A DNA stretch of 64,000 bases from Halieaceae bacterium (GCA_902623175.1 CACNSR010000001.1:1-64000), one strand, 5' to 3'. Positions 9,259 through 19,867 are shown, counted from the first letter of the stretch. Notes: a model not told the origin generated them from the sequence alone. Program-made: numbers and translations.

Positions 9259-10247
9259 CTGGTGCCCAGCTTAGTAGGTTGGGGACTGTACGCGAGATCC
9301 TGTGACTCGCGACGCAGTTGTGTCAGTTGCGCCATGATCGAGACCGCAATCTCCATGGTCGTTTTGGAGCCAATCGAGAGCCCCACCGGGGCGTGCAATC
9401 TGGCCAGTGCATCGCTACCCAGTCCCAGCTGAGACAGTCTTCGTATTCGCTTTTCAGTGGTGCGCACTGAGCCCAGCGCGCCAACATACCAGCAGGCTGA
9501 ATCCAATGCTTCCATCAGGGCCATGTCGTCCACCCGGGGGTCATGACTCAAAGTGATCACTGCGCAGTGCTCGTCCGCCGCATGTGCCCGAACCACATCG
9601 TCGGGTAACCCCAATATTTTCTCTACTTCGGGTCCCTGCCATTGATCCAGCGCCCACTCTCGGGAGTCCGCCAGCAACACCTCGTAGTCCATGGCCAGTG
9701 CCAGCGTGCTGAGGTTGGCGGCCAGCTGACCGGCTCCAACCAGCAGCAGTCGATGTCGCGGTCCGAAGCAGTGAGTCAGGGTGCCGCCCCTTTTTTCAAG
9801 CGGCGCGAACTGCTCGGCTGGGCTGATCTGGGTCTCGCCACTTTCCAGAGAGAGACTGCGACTCAGCGTTTGCCTCGTCGACATGGCGTGGTGGGCATCC
9901 GTTACCCAATTAAGGTCCTTTGTATCAAGCTGCTGAATCGCCAGTTCCAGCCGGCCACCACAGGGCAGCCCCCACTTCTCGTTATCCTCGGCGCTGACAC
10001 CATAGTCGGTTAGATGAACCTGAGGCCCGTTGAATTCCCCTGCCAGCAGGCGCGCGATCAGATCTTCTTCAACGCAGCCGCCCGAGACGCTGCCCACCTG
10101 CGAGCCGTCAGCGCGAAAGGCTACTAGAGAGCCCACGGGTCGGGGAGACGAGCCAATGGTGGCGACCACGGACACCAACCAAGGTTTTTCACCTTGGTCC
10201 AGTGATGCCAGCAGGCAGCTGAGAATGGTCTGGTCGGTGGAATTCAT
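9255..10247 (-). CDS. XdhC family protein (molybdoenzyme accessory factor)
   Basis: N-terminal XdhC motif (VATIGSSPRPVGSLVAFRADGSQVGSVSGGCVEEDL) and C-terminal Rossmann domain (LLVGAGQLAANLSTLA..YVGALGS). Confidence 0.88.
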   Translation of the reverse strand: MNSTDQTILSCLLASLDQGEKPWLVSVVATIGSSPRPVGSLVAFRADGSQVGSVSGGCVEEDLIARLLAGEFNGPQVHLTDYGVSAEDNEKWGLPCGGRLELAIQQLDTKDLNWVTDAHHAMSTRQTLSRSLSLESGETQISPAEQFAPLEKRGGTLTHCFGPRHRLLLVGAGQLAANLSTLALAMDYEVLLADSREWALDQWQGPEVEKILGLPDDVVRAHAADEHCAVITLSHDPRVDDMALMEALDSACWYVGALGSVRTTEKRIRRLSQLGLGSDALARLHAPVGLSIGSKTTMEIAVSIMAQLTQLRRESQDLAYSPQPTKLGTR

Positions 10248-10632
10248 CGATTATCGTCAATTGGTCACGTTGTCATGGTTGTTAGCATTTTATCGCGTCG
10301 GCGCCAGTCGTTCCGGCATGCTTGCATGGCGAACTAAAGTCCCTGTCGCTAAAGTAATTGCGTGGCGTGTAAAAAACACTCGTCTGATGCGTTGCAGAGG
10401 CTAAGTTTAGGCGACTCGGCGCCATGCTGGCAGAGGGTGATCGATCGCTCAAAAAAACAGAGCTGCGCAGCGGTGCACTCAATAAATTCGCTTTGCTATT
10501 CATGACTATCCACGGCTAGACCCATGACTTTATCCATCGCGCTATGGTGCTGGGAAAGTTATGGCATAAACATTGTCGATATCGCATCATACGCGCCCGC
10601 AATCACCAACCATCCGAGACAGGTAGCGAACC

Positions 10633-11841
10633 ATGCCCAACCCCGTTTATATCTACGATGCGGTGCGAACGCCGCGGAGCAAAGGTAAGTCCACCGGCAC
10701 CCTTCACGAGGTGAAACCCATCGATCTGGCCGCAGGACTGCTGGTCGAATTACAGAGGCGCCACGACCTGGACACCAGCTATGTCGATGACGTTGTCATG
10801 GGCTGTGTGTCGCCTGTGGGTGAGCAAGGTTCCGATGTTGCCAAAATGGTGGTCCAGAATGCCGACTGGGATGAGTCCGTGCCGGGTGTTCAGCTGGATC
10901 GCTTTTGCGCGTCTGGACTAGAGGCCGTCAACATTGCCGCTCAGAAAATTGCCTCGGGCTGGGAAGACCTTGTGGTCGCGGGCGGCGTGGAGTCAATGTC
11001 ACGGGTTCCAATGGGTTCCAATGGGGGCGCAATGGCCGGCGATCCCGAGTTCGCTGTCAAAACCAGCTTTGTCCCTCAGGGAATCGGCGCTGACACTATT
11101 GCCACGCTGGCGGGTTGGTCTCGCGAAGACGTCGACCAGTATGCGGTGACCTCGCAGCGGCGCGCAGCCAACGCCAGAGATAAAGGCTGGTTTGACCGCT
11201 CGGTGGTACCGGTCAAAGACAGCAGCGGCGTGACCATTCTGGAGCGCGATGACTTCATCAAGCCTGATACCACTGTCGAAGGGCTTGCTGGCTTGAAGCC
11301 CTCTTTTGAGGTGCCAGGCGGTATGGGTTTTGATGACGTTATTCTAGCGAAGTACAACACGTTGGATCGGATCGACCACGTGCACACTCCGGGTAACTCG
11401 TCCGGGATTGTAGATGGGGCCAGTGCTGTGATGATCGGTAGTGAGAAAGCCGGCAGCGATCTGGATTTGAAGCCGCGTGGGCGCATTTTGGCGACCGCGG
11501 TGCTGGCGACTGATCCGATTATCATGCTAACAGGTCCCGGACCTGCAGCGAGAAAATGCCTCTCCAAGGCCGGCATGACACCGGCCGATATCGATCTGTG
11601 GGAAATCAACGAAGCGTTTGCCTCGGTGGTACTGCGTTACATGCAGGATCTAGACCTCGATCCCGAGGTGACCAATGTGAATGGCGGTGCTATAGCCATG
11701 GGACACCCGCTGGGTGCCACTGGAGGCTGCCTGGTCAGCACCGTGCTCGATGAGCTCGAGCGCCGCGACGCCAAGCGCGCCATGCTGTCGCTGTGCGTCG
11801 GCGGTGGTATGGGTATCTCAACGATCATTGAGCGCGCGTGA
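10633..11841 (+). CDS. Acetyl-CoA C-acetyltransferase / thiolase
   Basis: [11 protein letters not shown] active-site Cys, [23 protein letters not shown] motifs. Confidence 0.93.
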   Translation: MPNPVYIYDAVRTPRSKGKSTGTLHEVKPIDLAAGLLVELQRRHDLDTSYVDDVVMGCVSPVGEQGSDVAKMVVQNADWDESVPGVQLDRFCASGLEAVNIAAQKIASGWEDLVVAGGVESMSRVPMGSNGGAMAGDPEFAVKTSFVPQGIGADTIATLAGWSREDVDQYAVTSQRRAANARDKGWFDRSVVPVKDSSGVTILERDDFIKPDTTVEGLAGLKPSFEVPGGMGFDDVILAKYNTLDRIDHVHTPGNSSGIVDGASAVMIGSEKAGSDLDLKPRGRILATAVLATDPIIMLTGPGPAARKCLSKAGMTPADIDLWEINEAFASVVLRYMQDLDLDPEVTNVNGGAIAMGHPLGATGGCLVSTVLDELERRDAKRAMLSLCVGGGMGISTIIERA

Positions 11842-11870
11842 GACGCGCTGACAGAGGGTATCAAAGCAGT

Positions 11871-14018
11871 ATGAGCGGATTTAACTACGAGAAAGATGCC
11901 AACGGCGTCGTCACCGTCACAATGGACATGGCTGGCCCGGTCAACTCAATGTCAGAGGCTTTCCTGCCTGCACTGCAGGGTGCCGTCGAGAAACTAGAGG
12001 CAGAGAGCGATCTGGCAGGCGTGGTGCTGGCGTCGGCGAAGAAAACCTTTTTCGCAGGGGGTGATCTCAACTCACTGTGTCAGGTCACGGAAGAAAATGC
12101 GGAGGCCTTCTTCAACGAAGCGCAGGCCATCAAGGCGGAGTTCCGCCGGCTCGAGAAGCTGGGCAAGCCGACCGTCGCCGCCATCAATGGCGCGGCGCTG
12201 GGTGGCGGCCTGGAACTCGCATTGGCATGCCACTACCGCATCGCTTGGGAAAATAAAGCTGTGCAGTTGGGGTTCCCTGAGGTCACTCTGGGACTGCTGC
12301 CGGGTGGTGGTGGCGTGGTGAAGGCCATTTACCTGATGGGTCTGATGGCCTCGAACGAATATTTGATCGAGGGCAAGCGCGTGGTGCCCTCCAAGGCCAA
12401 AGAAGCGGGCCTGATTAACGAGACTGTCGATAGTCTCGATGATTTGATTCCGCGAGCCAAAGCCTGGATCGCAGAGAATCAGGATAACGAAGCCGCTTGT
12501 ATGCAGCCTTGGGACACCAAGGGGTACAAAATCCCCGGCGGTAACGCGAACCACCCTGCGGTGGCGCAGATGCTCCCCGTGGCCTCGGCCATGATTGCGC
12601 AGAAGACGCGTGGTCTCCTGCCGGCGCCGGTCAAGATTCTTGATGTGGCGGTATCTGCCATGCGTGTGGATTTTGACACCGCTATGCGCATTGAGAGCCG
12701 CGGTTTGACTGAACTGGCGCTTACGCCGGTAGCGAAAAACATGATCAACACGTTTTTCTTCAACCTCAATCAAATCAACGGCGGCGCCTCACGCCCAGAC
12801 GATATCGAGCCCCAAGCTACCCAGAAGGTTGGTGTATTGGGCGCGGGCATGATGGGGCAGGGCATTGCCTATGTGTCTGCCATGGCGGGCATCGAGGTGA
12901 TCCTCAAAGATATCTCGCTGCAGGCGGCAGAGAAGGGCAAAGCCTACACAGAGGGTTTGCTGAAAAAGCGCGTTGAGCGCGGCCGCATGACCGAAGAGAA
13001 GGCCCAGCAGGTGCTGGACCTGATTAAGCCTACGGCCGAGAACAGTGACCTCAGCGGCTGTGATCTCATTATTGAGGCGGTGTTTGAGAACATGGCGCTC
13101 AAGCACGAGATTACGAAAGAGCTTGAACCCTATTTGGCCGAGGGAGGCGTCTGGGGTTCGAACACTTCCACGCTGCCAATTACCCAGCTGGCTCAGGCCA
13201 GCGCCAACGCCGAAAATTTCATTGGCATTCACTTCTTCTCGCCGGTCGACAAGATGCCGCTGGTCGAGATCATCATGGGCGAGAATACCAGTGATTTGGC
13301 CCTCGCCAAGGCCTTTGATTATACCAAGCAGATTCGCAAGACGCCGATTGTCGTGAACGACTCATTGGGCTTCTTTACGTCGCGCACTTTCGGCACCTAT
13401 CTTGATGAGGGCGTGCGACTGCTGACCGAGGGGGTCCACCCGATCCAGATCGATAACCTCGGTAAGGCCGTCGGCATGCCCGTCGGCCCGCTGACTGTTT
13501 ATGACGAGGTGAGTCTGGAGCTCTCCCGCAAGGCATGGGCGACCTGGAAAGACATGGGTGCGCTCGATAACTGGGGTGACGGCACTATTACTCGTGACGT
13601 TATCGACACGATGGTGGGTGAACATGGCCGAGGGGGTCGTCATCACGGTGGTGGCTTCTATGAGTATGGCGAGGACGGCAGCAAGGCCATCTGGCCCGGG
13701 CTCATGGATCTTTACTTCAACGCCGACGCGTCGGTGGCGGAGGATGACATCAAAGATCGGCTCTTGTTCCGTCAGGTCATCGAGGCACTGAAGTGTCTGG
13801 AAACCAACGTGTTGCGCACTGTAGCAGACGGCAACATTGGCTCCATCATGGGTATTGGTGCACCGGCCTGGACCGGCGGTCTGATCCAGTTCGTGAACAC
13901 CTATGGGCTGGAGCGCTTCAGCGCACGCTGTGCTGAGCTTGCAAGTCAATATGGCAATCGCTTTGACGCGCCGGCCATCGTTGGTGAGAAGATTGCTGCG
14001 GGGGAAAACTTCGCCTGA
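11871..14018 (+). CDS. Bifunctional enoyl-CoA hydratase / 3-hydroxyacyl-CoA dehydrogenase (fatty acid oxidation alpha subunit type)
   Basis: Crotonase domain (AAINGAALGGGLELALACHYRIA) fused to HAD (GVLGAGMMGQGIAYVSAMAG..FIGIHFFSPVDKMPLVEII). ATG at 11871 is preferred. Confidence 0.93.
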   Translation: MSGFNYEKDANGVVTVTMDMAGPVNSMSEAFLPALQGAVEKLEAESDLAGVVLASAKKTFFAGGDLNSLCQVTEENAEAFFNEAQAIKAEFRRLEKLGKPTVAAINGAALGGGLELALACHYRIAWENKAVQLGFPEVTLGLLPGGGGVVKAIYLMGLMASNEYLIEGKRVVPSKAKEAGLINETVDSLDDLIPRAKAWIAENQDNEAACMQPWDTKGYKIPGGNANHPAVAQMLPVASAMIAQKTRGLLPAPVKILDVAVSAMRVDFDTAMRIESRGLTELALTPVAKNMINTFFFNLNQINGGASRPDDIEPQATQKVGVLGAGMMGQGIAYVSAMAGIEVILKDISLQAAEKGKAYTEGLLKKRVERGRMTEEKAQQVLDLIKPTAENSDLSGCDLIIEAVFENMALKHEITKELEPYLAEGGVWGSNTSTLPITQLAQASANAENFIGIHFFSPVDKMPLVEIIMGENTSDLALAKAFDYTKQIRKTPIVVNDSLGFFTSRTFGTYLDEGVRLLTEGVHPIQIDNLGKAVGMPVGPLTVYDEVSLELSRKAWATWKDMGALDNWGDGTITRDVIDTMVGEHGRGGRHHGGGFYEYGEDGSKAIWPGLMDLYFNADASVAEDDIKDRLLFRQVIEALKCLETNVLRTVADGNIGSIMGIGAPAWTGGLIQFVNTYGLERFSARCAELASQYGNRFDAPAIVGEKIAAGENFA

Positions 14019-14174
14019 GCGATGGTGAGCGCCTCACTCGTACCCGGATCGGGCGGAGTGGGGCGATGCTCTTTGTAAAAAACTTCGTTGGTCTGCCTCG
14101 CTGATGCTCTTGTCTGGTCTGTTAGGGAACAGGCGTCCATCCGGGATATCGCTCTGGTGCCCTTGGCGTTACCC

Positions 14175-15719
14175 TCAGAGCATGACCTCGATCAAGCAGG
14201 GTCCTTTCTGCGACATGGCATTGGCAAAGGCCTGATCAAATTCCGCCACGGTCTCGACTTTGAGCGCTTGCATACCCATCCCTCTGGCGATATCCGTCCA
14301 CTCCAGATCCGGATTACTGAGATCCAGCAGCGACAAAGCTGTTGGACCCGGTTGTTCGACGCCAACACGATTCAATTCAATATTTAGAATGGCGTAGGAC
14401 CGGTTATTCAACAGCACAACGGTCACATCGAGTTGCTCGCGCACCATGGTCCATAAAGCCTGCAGCGTATACAGTCCCGAGCCATCTGCCTCGAGTGCGA
14501 TGACTTTTTGATCGGGGCACGCGATGGCTGCCCCAACGGCCAATGGCAAGCCTTGACCAATCGCGCCGCCGGTGAGCGTTAGCCAATCATGAGGTGCCGC
14601 ATTGGCGGTAAGTAAAAACGCGCCCAAACCATTGGTTGCCCCTTCATCACACACGATCGCCTGCTCGGGTAGGCGGTTAGCAATGACTTTGCCGAGTTCA
14701 TTGGCGTCAATCGTGCCGTCTGCCAGCGGGTAGTCAGCATAATCAGTGACCACCTCGGGCGTGGCGGGCGCATTCAGAGTGTCTGCCAGCCGCGTGAGTG
14801 CGTCGAGCGCGTCGCTATCGCGGTCGACGAGCGTGCATTGAGTCGCCGTCTCAGGTGCCAAGACGCTGGGTTTATCAGGATACGCAAAGAAGGAGACCGG
14901 CGCCTTGGTGCCGGCCAGCACCAGCAAGTCGGTGCCCGCCAACTGCTCGGTCGCAGCCTCTCCGAAATAGGCCAGGCGTTCGGTGGGCACGCGTCCCACG
15001 CCTCTCGCTTGCCGCGCAAAGAAGGTCTCGGTCACCAGACGACAACCGGTGGCGGCCGCTATGCGGCCCGCTTGATGCAGTGCGTCTTTCCGCAGGGTGC
15101 GTCCACCCAAAAACAGGCAGCTGCTCGACGCCGACCGCAGTTGCGCTGCGATCTCGCTGACCGTCGTATCCGAGATCTTCGCCTGCGGCGTGTCTGGCAG
15201 TTCAGACAGCGTCTCGTTGGTGTCTGTCCAGGCGTGGTCTGCGGGCACCACAAAGGTACTGATGGTGCCGTTATGGCTGAGACTATCCGCAAGAGCGTCT
15301 AGGCCGGTTTGCGCCAGCCCCGTTGCGTTGTCAGAGACGCGAAAGCTGCGCGATACGGGTGTGGCCATGCCTTTGATGTCACTCGTGAGCGGCGCATCGT
15401 GCTGAAGATGATCCGTCGCATGATCGCCCACCATGTTGAGAATGGGCGATCCGGCGCGCTGCGCGTTGTGTAGGTTGGCCATTCCGTTGGCAAAGCCCGG
15501 GCCAAGGTGCAATAAGTTGAGCGCAGGTTTGTCGGCCATGCGGCCATAGCCATCGGCAGCGCCCGTGACCACTCCCTCAAAGAGACACAGCACCGCTCGG
15601 ATGCCCGGTTGCTTGTCGAGCGCGGCCACCAATTGCATCTCGGAGGTGCCCGGATTGGCAAAGCAGGCGTCGACGCCATGTGTCGCCAGGGCATTAATCA
15701 GTGACTCAGCGCCATTCAT
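14175..15719 (-). CDS. Thiamine pyrophosphate-dependent enzyme, acetolactate synthase large-subunit-like
   Basis: N-terminal CFANPGTSEMQLVAAL, TPP-binding EADGSGLYTLQALWTMVREQLDVTVVLLNN. Confidence 0.9.
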   Translation of the reverse strand: MNGAESLINALATHGVDACFANPGTSEMQLVAALDKQPGIRAVLCLFEGVVTGAADGYGRMADKPALNLLHLGPGFANGMANLHNAQRAGSPILNMVGDHATDHLQHDAPLTSDIKGMATPVSRSFRVSDNATGLAQTGLDALADSLSHNGTISTFVVPADHAWTDTNETLSELPDTPQAKISDTTVSEIAAQLRSASSSCLFLGGRTLRKDALHQAGRIAAATGCRLVTETFFARQARGVGRVPTERLAYFGEAATEQLAGTDLLVLAGTKAPVSFFAYPDKPSVLAPETATQCTLVDRDSDALDALTRLADTLNAPATPEVVTDYADYPLADGTIDANELGKVIANRLPEQAIVCDEGATNGLGAFLLTANAAPHDWLTLTGGAIGQGLPLAVGAAIACPDQKVIALEADGSGLYTLQALWTMVREQLDVTVVLLNNRSYAILNIELNRVGVEQPGPTALSLLDLSNPDLEWTDIARGMGMQALKVETVAEFDQAFANAMSQKGPCLIEVML

Positions 15720-15812
15720 GACATATCTCTCCGGTTGGGTAGGTTGTCTCGGCCATGGCGCACATGCGCCGCGGCAAATGGAGTCGCCCCGAATCAGCGA
15801 CCCTGCGCGTCG

Positions 15813-18023
15813 CTAGTCAGCGCTAGTGACAGTATATCGCCTCGACGTGGTGGAGCGATTCTCTGTATAAAACCCCGGGGCCCTCATGACTTCCCGTGAA
15901 AAGGACTCGGCCTGATCAAGATAGTGAGGCGAAGACTCGTCGGTCATATGGCTGCCGTATTGGTGCGTGCCGCGAATCGTTTGTTCACCTTCAGCGTTCC
16001 ACTCAATGAGGTAGTACAGACCATCGCCAGCTACAACGGTCAGGAAGTCATCTTCGTCTTCCAGTCGCTCTGCGTACATGGCGCGCAGAGTGTCGGGCCC
16101 GCCAGCGGCCGGCCAGCTGCGTTGTCCTCTGCCATGCTGTTGCACGGTGCCCCACTCGGGGTCCAGCCGTCCGGCGACATCACGCACAGACTCCATACAA
16201 GTATGTAGCGTCACTCGCGCGTCAGGGAGCGCCTTCTCTGTGCGCTCCGCCTGCCACTCCTCGAGCAAAATACAAACGCCCAGCGCTGCGTTCCGGTTGG
16301 CGGTATCGGTGTGTAAGTCCCAGTCGCGAATCAGTGACAGCGCCTGTGCTTCTTCCGGGCCGTTGGGCTCGAGTTCGGCCACCGACGACAAATAGGTATA
16401 CCCCCGGTATCGAGGTGAGTACGCGTTATCGTGCTTGATGGCGCTGAAATCATCGAAGGAAATCGCGGTGTTGGCATTCAGTAACTCCAGCCCGCGCACG
16501 GCGCGGTTGGTCATGCGCGTCGGCCAACCGCTTTCTACCGGATAGTCAGACTTCACAGGGTTACTGCCTTCGGAACTGACGTGAAAAGGCGATTGGTTGG
16601 CGCTGTGCACGTAACCAGAGGGCGGATTAGTCACCATGGGTAGCTCGTCGGGCGTCAGATAGTCGTCCCAGATGAGATCTCGCCTGTTACCCGGTAAATA
16701 CTGATCCCACTGCCAGCCCGCAGCGCGCCGCGGCATCATGGCGTTGTGCACGAAATGGATGTCACCGTCGGCATTGGCGTAGACAAAGTTGAAGCTGGCA
16801 ATGTGCTGCAGCGCCATGGCCTCTCGCCACTCTGCAAAAGACCTCGCGGCGCTCATGGCCAACCACTGCTCGACCTGACGGATCTCATCCATGCCTGCAT
16901 AACGCAGCGCATAAGTGCCGTGATCCGTTTTCATCACAGGGCCGTGGATTGAGCGGTAGCCCTTCTCCTGAATGGTCCAGGGCAGCCATCCCCAAAGCAG
17001 CACTTTGATCGGGATGTCGAATGCCTCCAGCTCCAACCACTCATCGTCTACCCGGTAGCGGTTGTCGTCCTCGGGGTCCATTTCCAGCACATACACGTCG
17101 ACCAAATCAGGCTGGTTAACCGTCGCGCCCCAGCCATGGTGCTCATTAAAGCCGACGCCTAGGGCGGGCGCCCCAATGAACAGCCCGCCCATCACGTTGA
17201 GCCCCTCACCGCTCTGCAGATGCGCCTCGTACCACGACACCGGACCAGTCAGTGGCTGGTGGGAATTGATCATGAGTAGAGTGGAGCGGTCGCGGCTACG
17301 CGCCGGGGCAATAGCCGTCGCGTTAGAGCCTAATGTAATGGCTGTGTTGGGCAGCTGTGGTGCTGGGCTTATTTCCCGTTGTCGCGTCTCGGCCTGTAGC
17401 TCGGTGAGCGGCTTCTCGAATCCGTAGAACAGGAGATGCCGAAACATATGCGCGGCAATGACATCTTTTGATGTCACCGGCAGCACGTCTAAGCTGACCC
17501 GCTCGGGGTGTTGGGCCGCAAAGTCGTTGAAACCCGCCGCAAAGGCGTCGAGGTATTCGCGGGTTTCGGGTTCGAGCAGGGTGCCGTAGTCCCTGTCGAT
17601 CACCTCCCAAAAACCGAGCCACTGAACCAGGTAGTCGGTGACGGTGGCATCGCGCCCGAAAAAACTGGCGGCATTGCCACGGTAGTAGGGCAGGGTCTCC
17701 TCGAGGATTTCCCAACCGTCCTCGGATTGTGCCCACGCAAGGCCGTAGGCCATATCGGCATCGGTCTCGCCAAATATGTGGGGGACCCCAAGCGCATCGC
17801 GCTCGATAGTTGCTTCCCAGGCGAGTGCAGGGCTATTCATCCACAGCGTCAGTACACACAGTAGCGTGCGAATAAGTGCCTTCAATGCCCACACTGCAGT
17901 GAAAAAAGCGCGAAGGGCGCTTGTGGCAGGGTGGCCTCTGTTGCTTAAGACAGCCGGAGGGGTGTCCGCCGCGGCGCGCTCGCGGCCCCGGGCGTTATCG
18001 CGCGTATTTGACCGCGAAATCAT
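15813..18023 (-). CDS. Penicillin acylase family protein (Ntn hydrolase)
   Basis: Autoproteolytic Ser motif LGSNATAIAPARS, MINSHQPLTGPVSWYEAHL, LAWAQSEDGWEILEE. Confidence 0.88.
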   Translation of the reverse strand: MISRSNTRDNARGRERAAADTPPAVLSNRGHPATSALRAFFTAVWALKALIRTLLCVLTLWMNSPALAWEATIERDALGVPHIFGETDADMAYGLAWAQSEDGWEILEETLPYYRGNAASFFGRDATVTDYLVQWLGFWEVIDRDYGTLLEPETREYLDAFAAGFNDFAAQHPERVSLDVLPVTSKDVIAAHMFRHLLFYGFEKPLTELQAETRQREISPAPQLPNTAITLGSNATAIAPARSRDRSTLLMINSHQPLTGPVSWYEAHLQSGEGLNVMGGLFIGAPALGVGFNEHHGWGATVNQPDLVDVYVLEMDPEDDNRYRVDDEWLELEAFDIPIKVLLWGWLPWTIQEKGYRSIHGPVMKTDHGTYALRYAGMDEIRQVEQWLAMSAARSFAEWREAMALQHIASFNFVYANADGDIHFVHNAMMPRRAAGWQWDQYLPGNRRDLIWDDYLTPDELPMVTNPPSGYVHSANQSPFHVSSEGSNPVKSDYPVESGWPTRMTNRAVRGLELLNANTAISFDDFSAIKHDNAYSPRYRGYTYLSSVAELEPNGPEEAQALSLIRDWDLHTDTANRNAALGVCILLEEWQAERTEKALPDARVTLHTCMESVRDVAGRLDPEWGTVQQHGRGQRSWPAAGGPDTLRAMYAERLEDEDDFLTVVAGDGLYYLIEWNAEGEQTIRGTHQYGSHMTDESSPHYLDQAESFSREVMRAPGFYTENRSTTSRRYTVTSAD

Positions 18024-18457
18024 AGGCTCGCAACGTAGGCAGCGATGTTATCGAGGTCAGCGTCAGTCATGGGTTTGGCAACGGGGTACATCATCGCCGA
18101 CTGCGCACCGCGCTCCTCACCCGCTCTGTAGGCAGTCAGTTTGGCGACGATGTCCGCTGCGGCCTGTCCTGCCAGCATCGGGCCGATGCCGCCCTCGCCA
18201 CGGCTCCCATGACAGGCAATGCACTGACCGTAATATTTTTCTCCTAATGCTTCGGGAGAAGCCGCCGCCAGCGCAGCTTGCTTGATCTGCTCGACTGCGG
18301 CAATGCCGCCGCCATTTTTGGCTCTCCAGTCTTCGTAGCACTCGCCCACACATTGATTGCGGTTGCCGGCCCAGTCGATGTCATTGCTCTGGGTGCCGAT
18401 CCAAATCAAACCCGAGACGACGACAATAAAGGCGGCGACAAGCGTGGTGGTGTTCAT
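18020..18457 (-). CDS. Membrane-anchored cytochrome c (c5-like)
   Basis: CIACHGSRGEGGIGPMLAGQ heme motif and distal Met region; N-terminal TM segment; overlaps the acylase gene by 4 nt. Confidence 0.85.
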   Translation of the reverse strand: MNTTTLVAAFIVVVSGLIWIGTQSNDIDWAGNRNQCVGECYEDWRAKNGGGIAAVEQIKQAALAAASPEALGEKYYGQCIACHGSRGEGGIGPMLAGQAAADIVAKLTAYRAGEERGAQSAMMYPVAKPMTDADLDNIAAYVASL

Positions 18458-18673
18458 GCAGTGCATCCTGTTTTCGGCGAAAGCTGCCGGGGGACCCCAG
18501 CGGAAAGCGCGGAATGATAAGGCTTCTGTCAGCGAGATGACAGGCTCTTAGGTTGAGCGGTTGTCATTTTTACGTGTCTCAGTGTGGCCGCCATCAATGG
18601 ATGACCTTGACTCGCCAAGTCGGCATAATCGGCGGCCGCCAGTTACCGTCGACGATTCATCAGGAGTGAACTC

Positions 18674-19096
18674 ATGTCGAACCCTTACCGCGGCAATATC
18701 AAAGTACGTTTTGCCGATACCGATGCGAATGGGCACGCCTTCTTTGGCAACTACTTTGTCTTTGCGGACGAAGTGCTGGGCGAGTACTGGAGTGAATTGG
18801 GGCTCGATGTGGCCGATGTGGTGAATCCCGACTTTCTGACTTTCACGGTTAACGCCAATATGGATTTTCTGGGTGAGAGTCTCGCCGGTGACACGCTAGA
18901 GGTAAAGGTCGCCGCGGAGCGGGTGGGTAACTCCAGTATTGTCATTGGTTTCTCGATGCAGAACCAGCGCACCGAAGAGATGGCGGGCAAAGGCAGCTTC
19001 ACCTACGTCTTCGTCGATAAGGCCACGCGCAAGAGCTGTCCCATGCCGGCTGACTTCAGGGCCTCTGTATTAGCGCGACACCCTGAACTGGCCTGA
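18674..19096 (+). CDS. Acyl-CoA thioesterase (hotdog/4HBT family)
   Basis: IKVRFADTDANGHAFFGNYFVFADEV hotdog thioesterase signature. Confidence 0.85.
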   Translation: MSNPYRGNIKVRFADTDANGHAFFGNYFVFADEVLGEYWSELGLDVADVVNPDFLTFTVNANMDFLGESLAGDTLEVKVAAERVGNSSIVIGFSMQNQRTEEMAGKGSFTYVFVDKATRKSCPMPADFRASVLARHPELA

Positions 19097-19174
19097 ATCG
19101 CTGATCTGAGTGCCGTCAAGCCCGCCCAATTGGTTCTGGCGCGCTGACCCATCATAATTTCGTTCCTGTCAAGC

Positions 19175-19756
19175 ATGCTGGAGCCGAGGGTGACCGCTCA
19201 CGCCAAGAATACATTCCAAGACAAAGGGCTGGTTCTAGTCCTGCAAGACCTCCATGCGGCGTCGCCGGGGCAGTTACGCTCCAAATCCAGCGACGAGGCC
19301 GCGCGGGATTACTGTTGGTCCGCGCTGGTACTGTCCTCTGCCTTTGGGTTTCGGGTCTCTCCAGGTCATACCTATTCGCTGTACCTGGTTGAGGGGCAGT
19401 GGCAGCTGTCACTGATCGCGCCGGAAGAGTGGGGTGCGCGGATGCCCGGCGCATTTGTGGGTCAATGCAAGCTTCAGCACGACATGACCTGGAGCGTGGT
19501 GTTCGATGAGTCGGTCGCTGAAGGCTCTCCGGTGCATGACGCGTTGCTCCAGTATCTGGATGGCATTCACGAACAGTTACAAGTGTCTGGTAGCTGGGAG
19601 GCACTCCTAAGAAATGGCGAGCGGCACTTGCCCTACCAGCAGCGGGTGCTCACCACTGGCCTCGCATCCTCCCTGCGTCAGTCGCTGGCGCTGAGTGGGC
19701 AATCGGGCGTGCCGTCGAGCGTGCCGTTACTGCAGGAGACCCTGTCACTGCCCTAG
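19175..19756 (+). CDS. Hypothetical protein
   Basis: 193-aa ORF in a strand-consistent position; no family recognised. Confidence 0.5.
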   Translation: MLEPRVTAHAKNTFQDKGLVLVLQDLHAASPGQLRSKSSDEAARDYCWSALVLSSAFGFRVSPGHTYSLYLVEGQWQLSLIAPEEWGARMPGAFVGQCKLQHDMTWSVVFDESVAEGSPVHDALLQYLDGIHEQLQVSGSWEALLRNGERHLPYQQRVLTTGLASSLRQSLALSGQSGVPSSVPLLQETLSLP

Positions 19757-19867
19757 CGGGCCGACTGAATAGGTTTTTGCGCCCGACACATTAGGGCGCA
19801 CCACGAGGGGTTGTGTTGACAGTGGGGTGAGGACTGGCGTGACATGAGTCGCGCCAAAAATCCTATG

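Noticed and set aside
10250-10632. Possible tRNA or small RNA in the longer intergenic region upstream of the thiolase
   Set aside because: No cloverleaf, CCA end or anticodon arm could be assembled; only AT-rich promoter-like sequence.
11006-11026. Tandem GTTCCAATGG repeat in the thiolase gene
   Set aside because: It encodes the conserved VPMGSNGG segment of thiolases; coincidental codon repetition.
12072-13949. Large antisense ORFs (12072-12773, 12789-13232, 13362-13949) in the fatty acid oxidation gene
   Set aside because: Shadow ORFs of GC3-rich coding sequence; no signal peptide or family signature.
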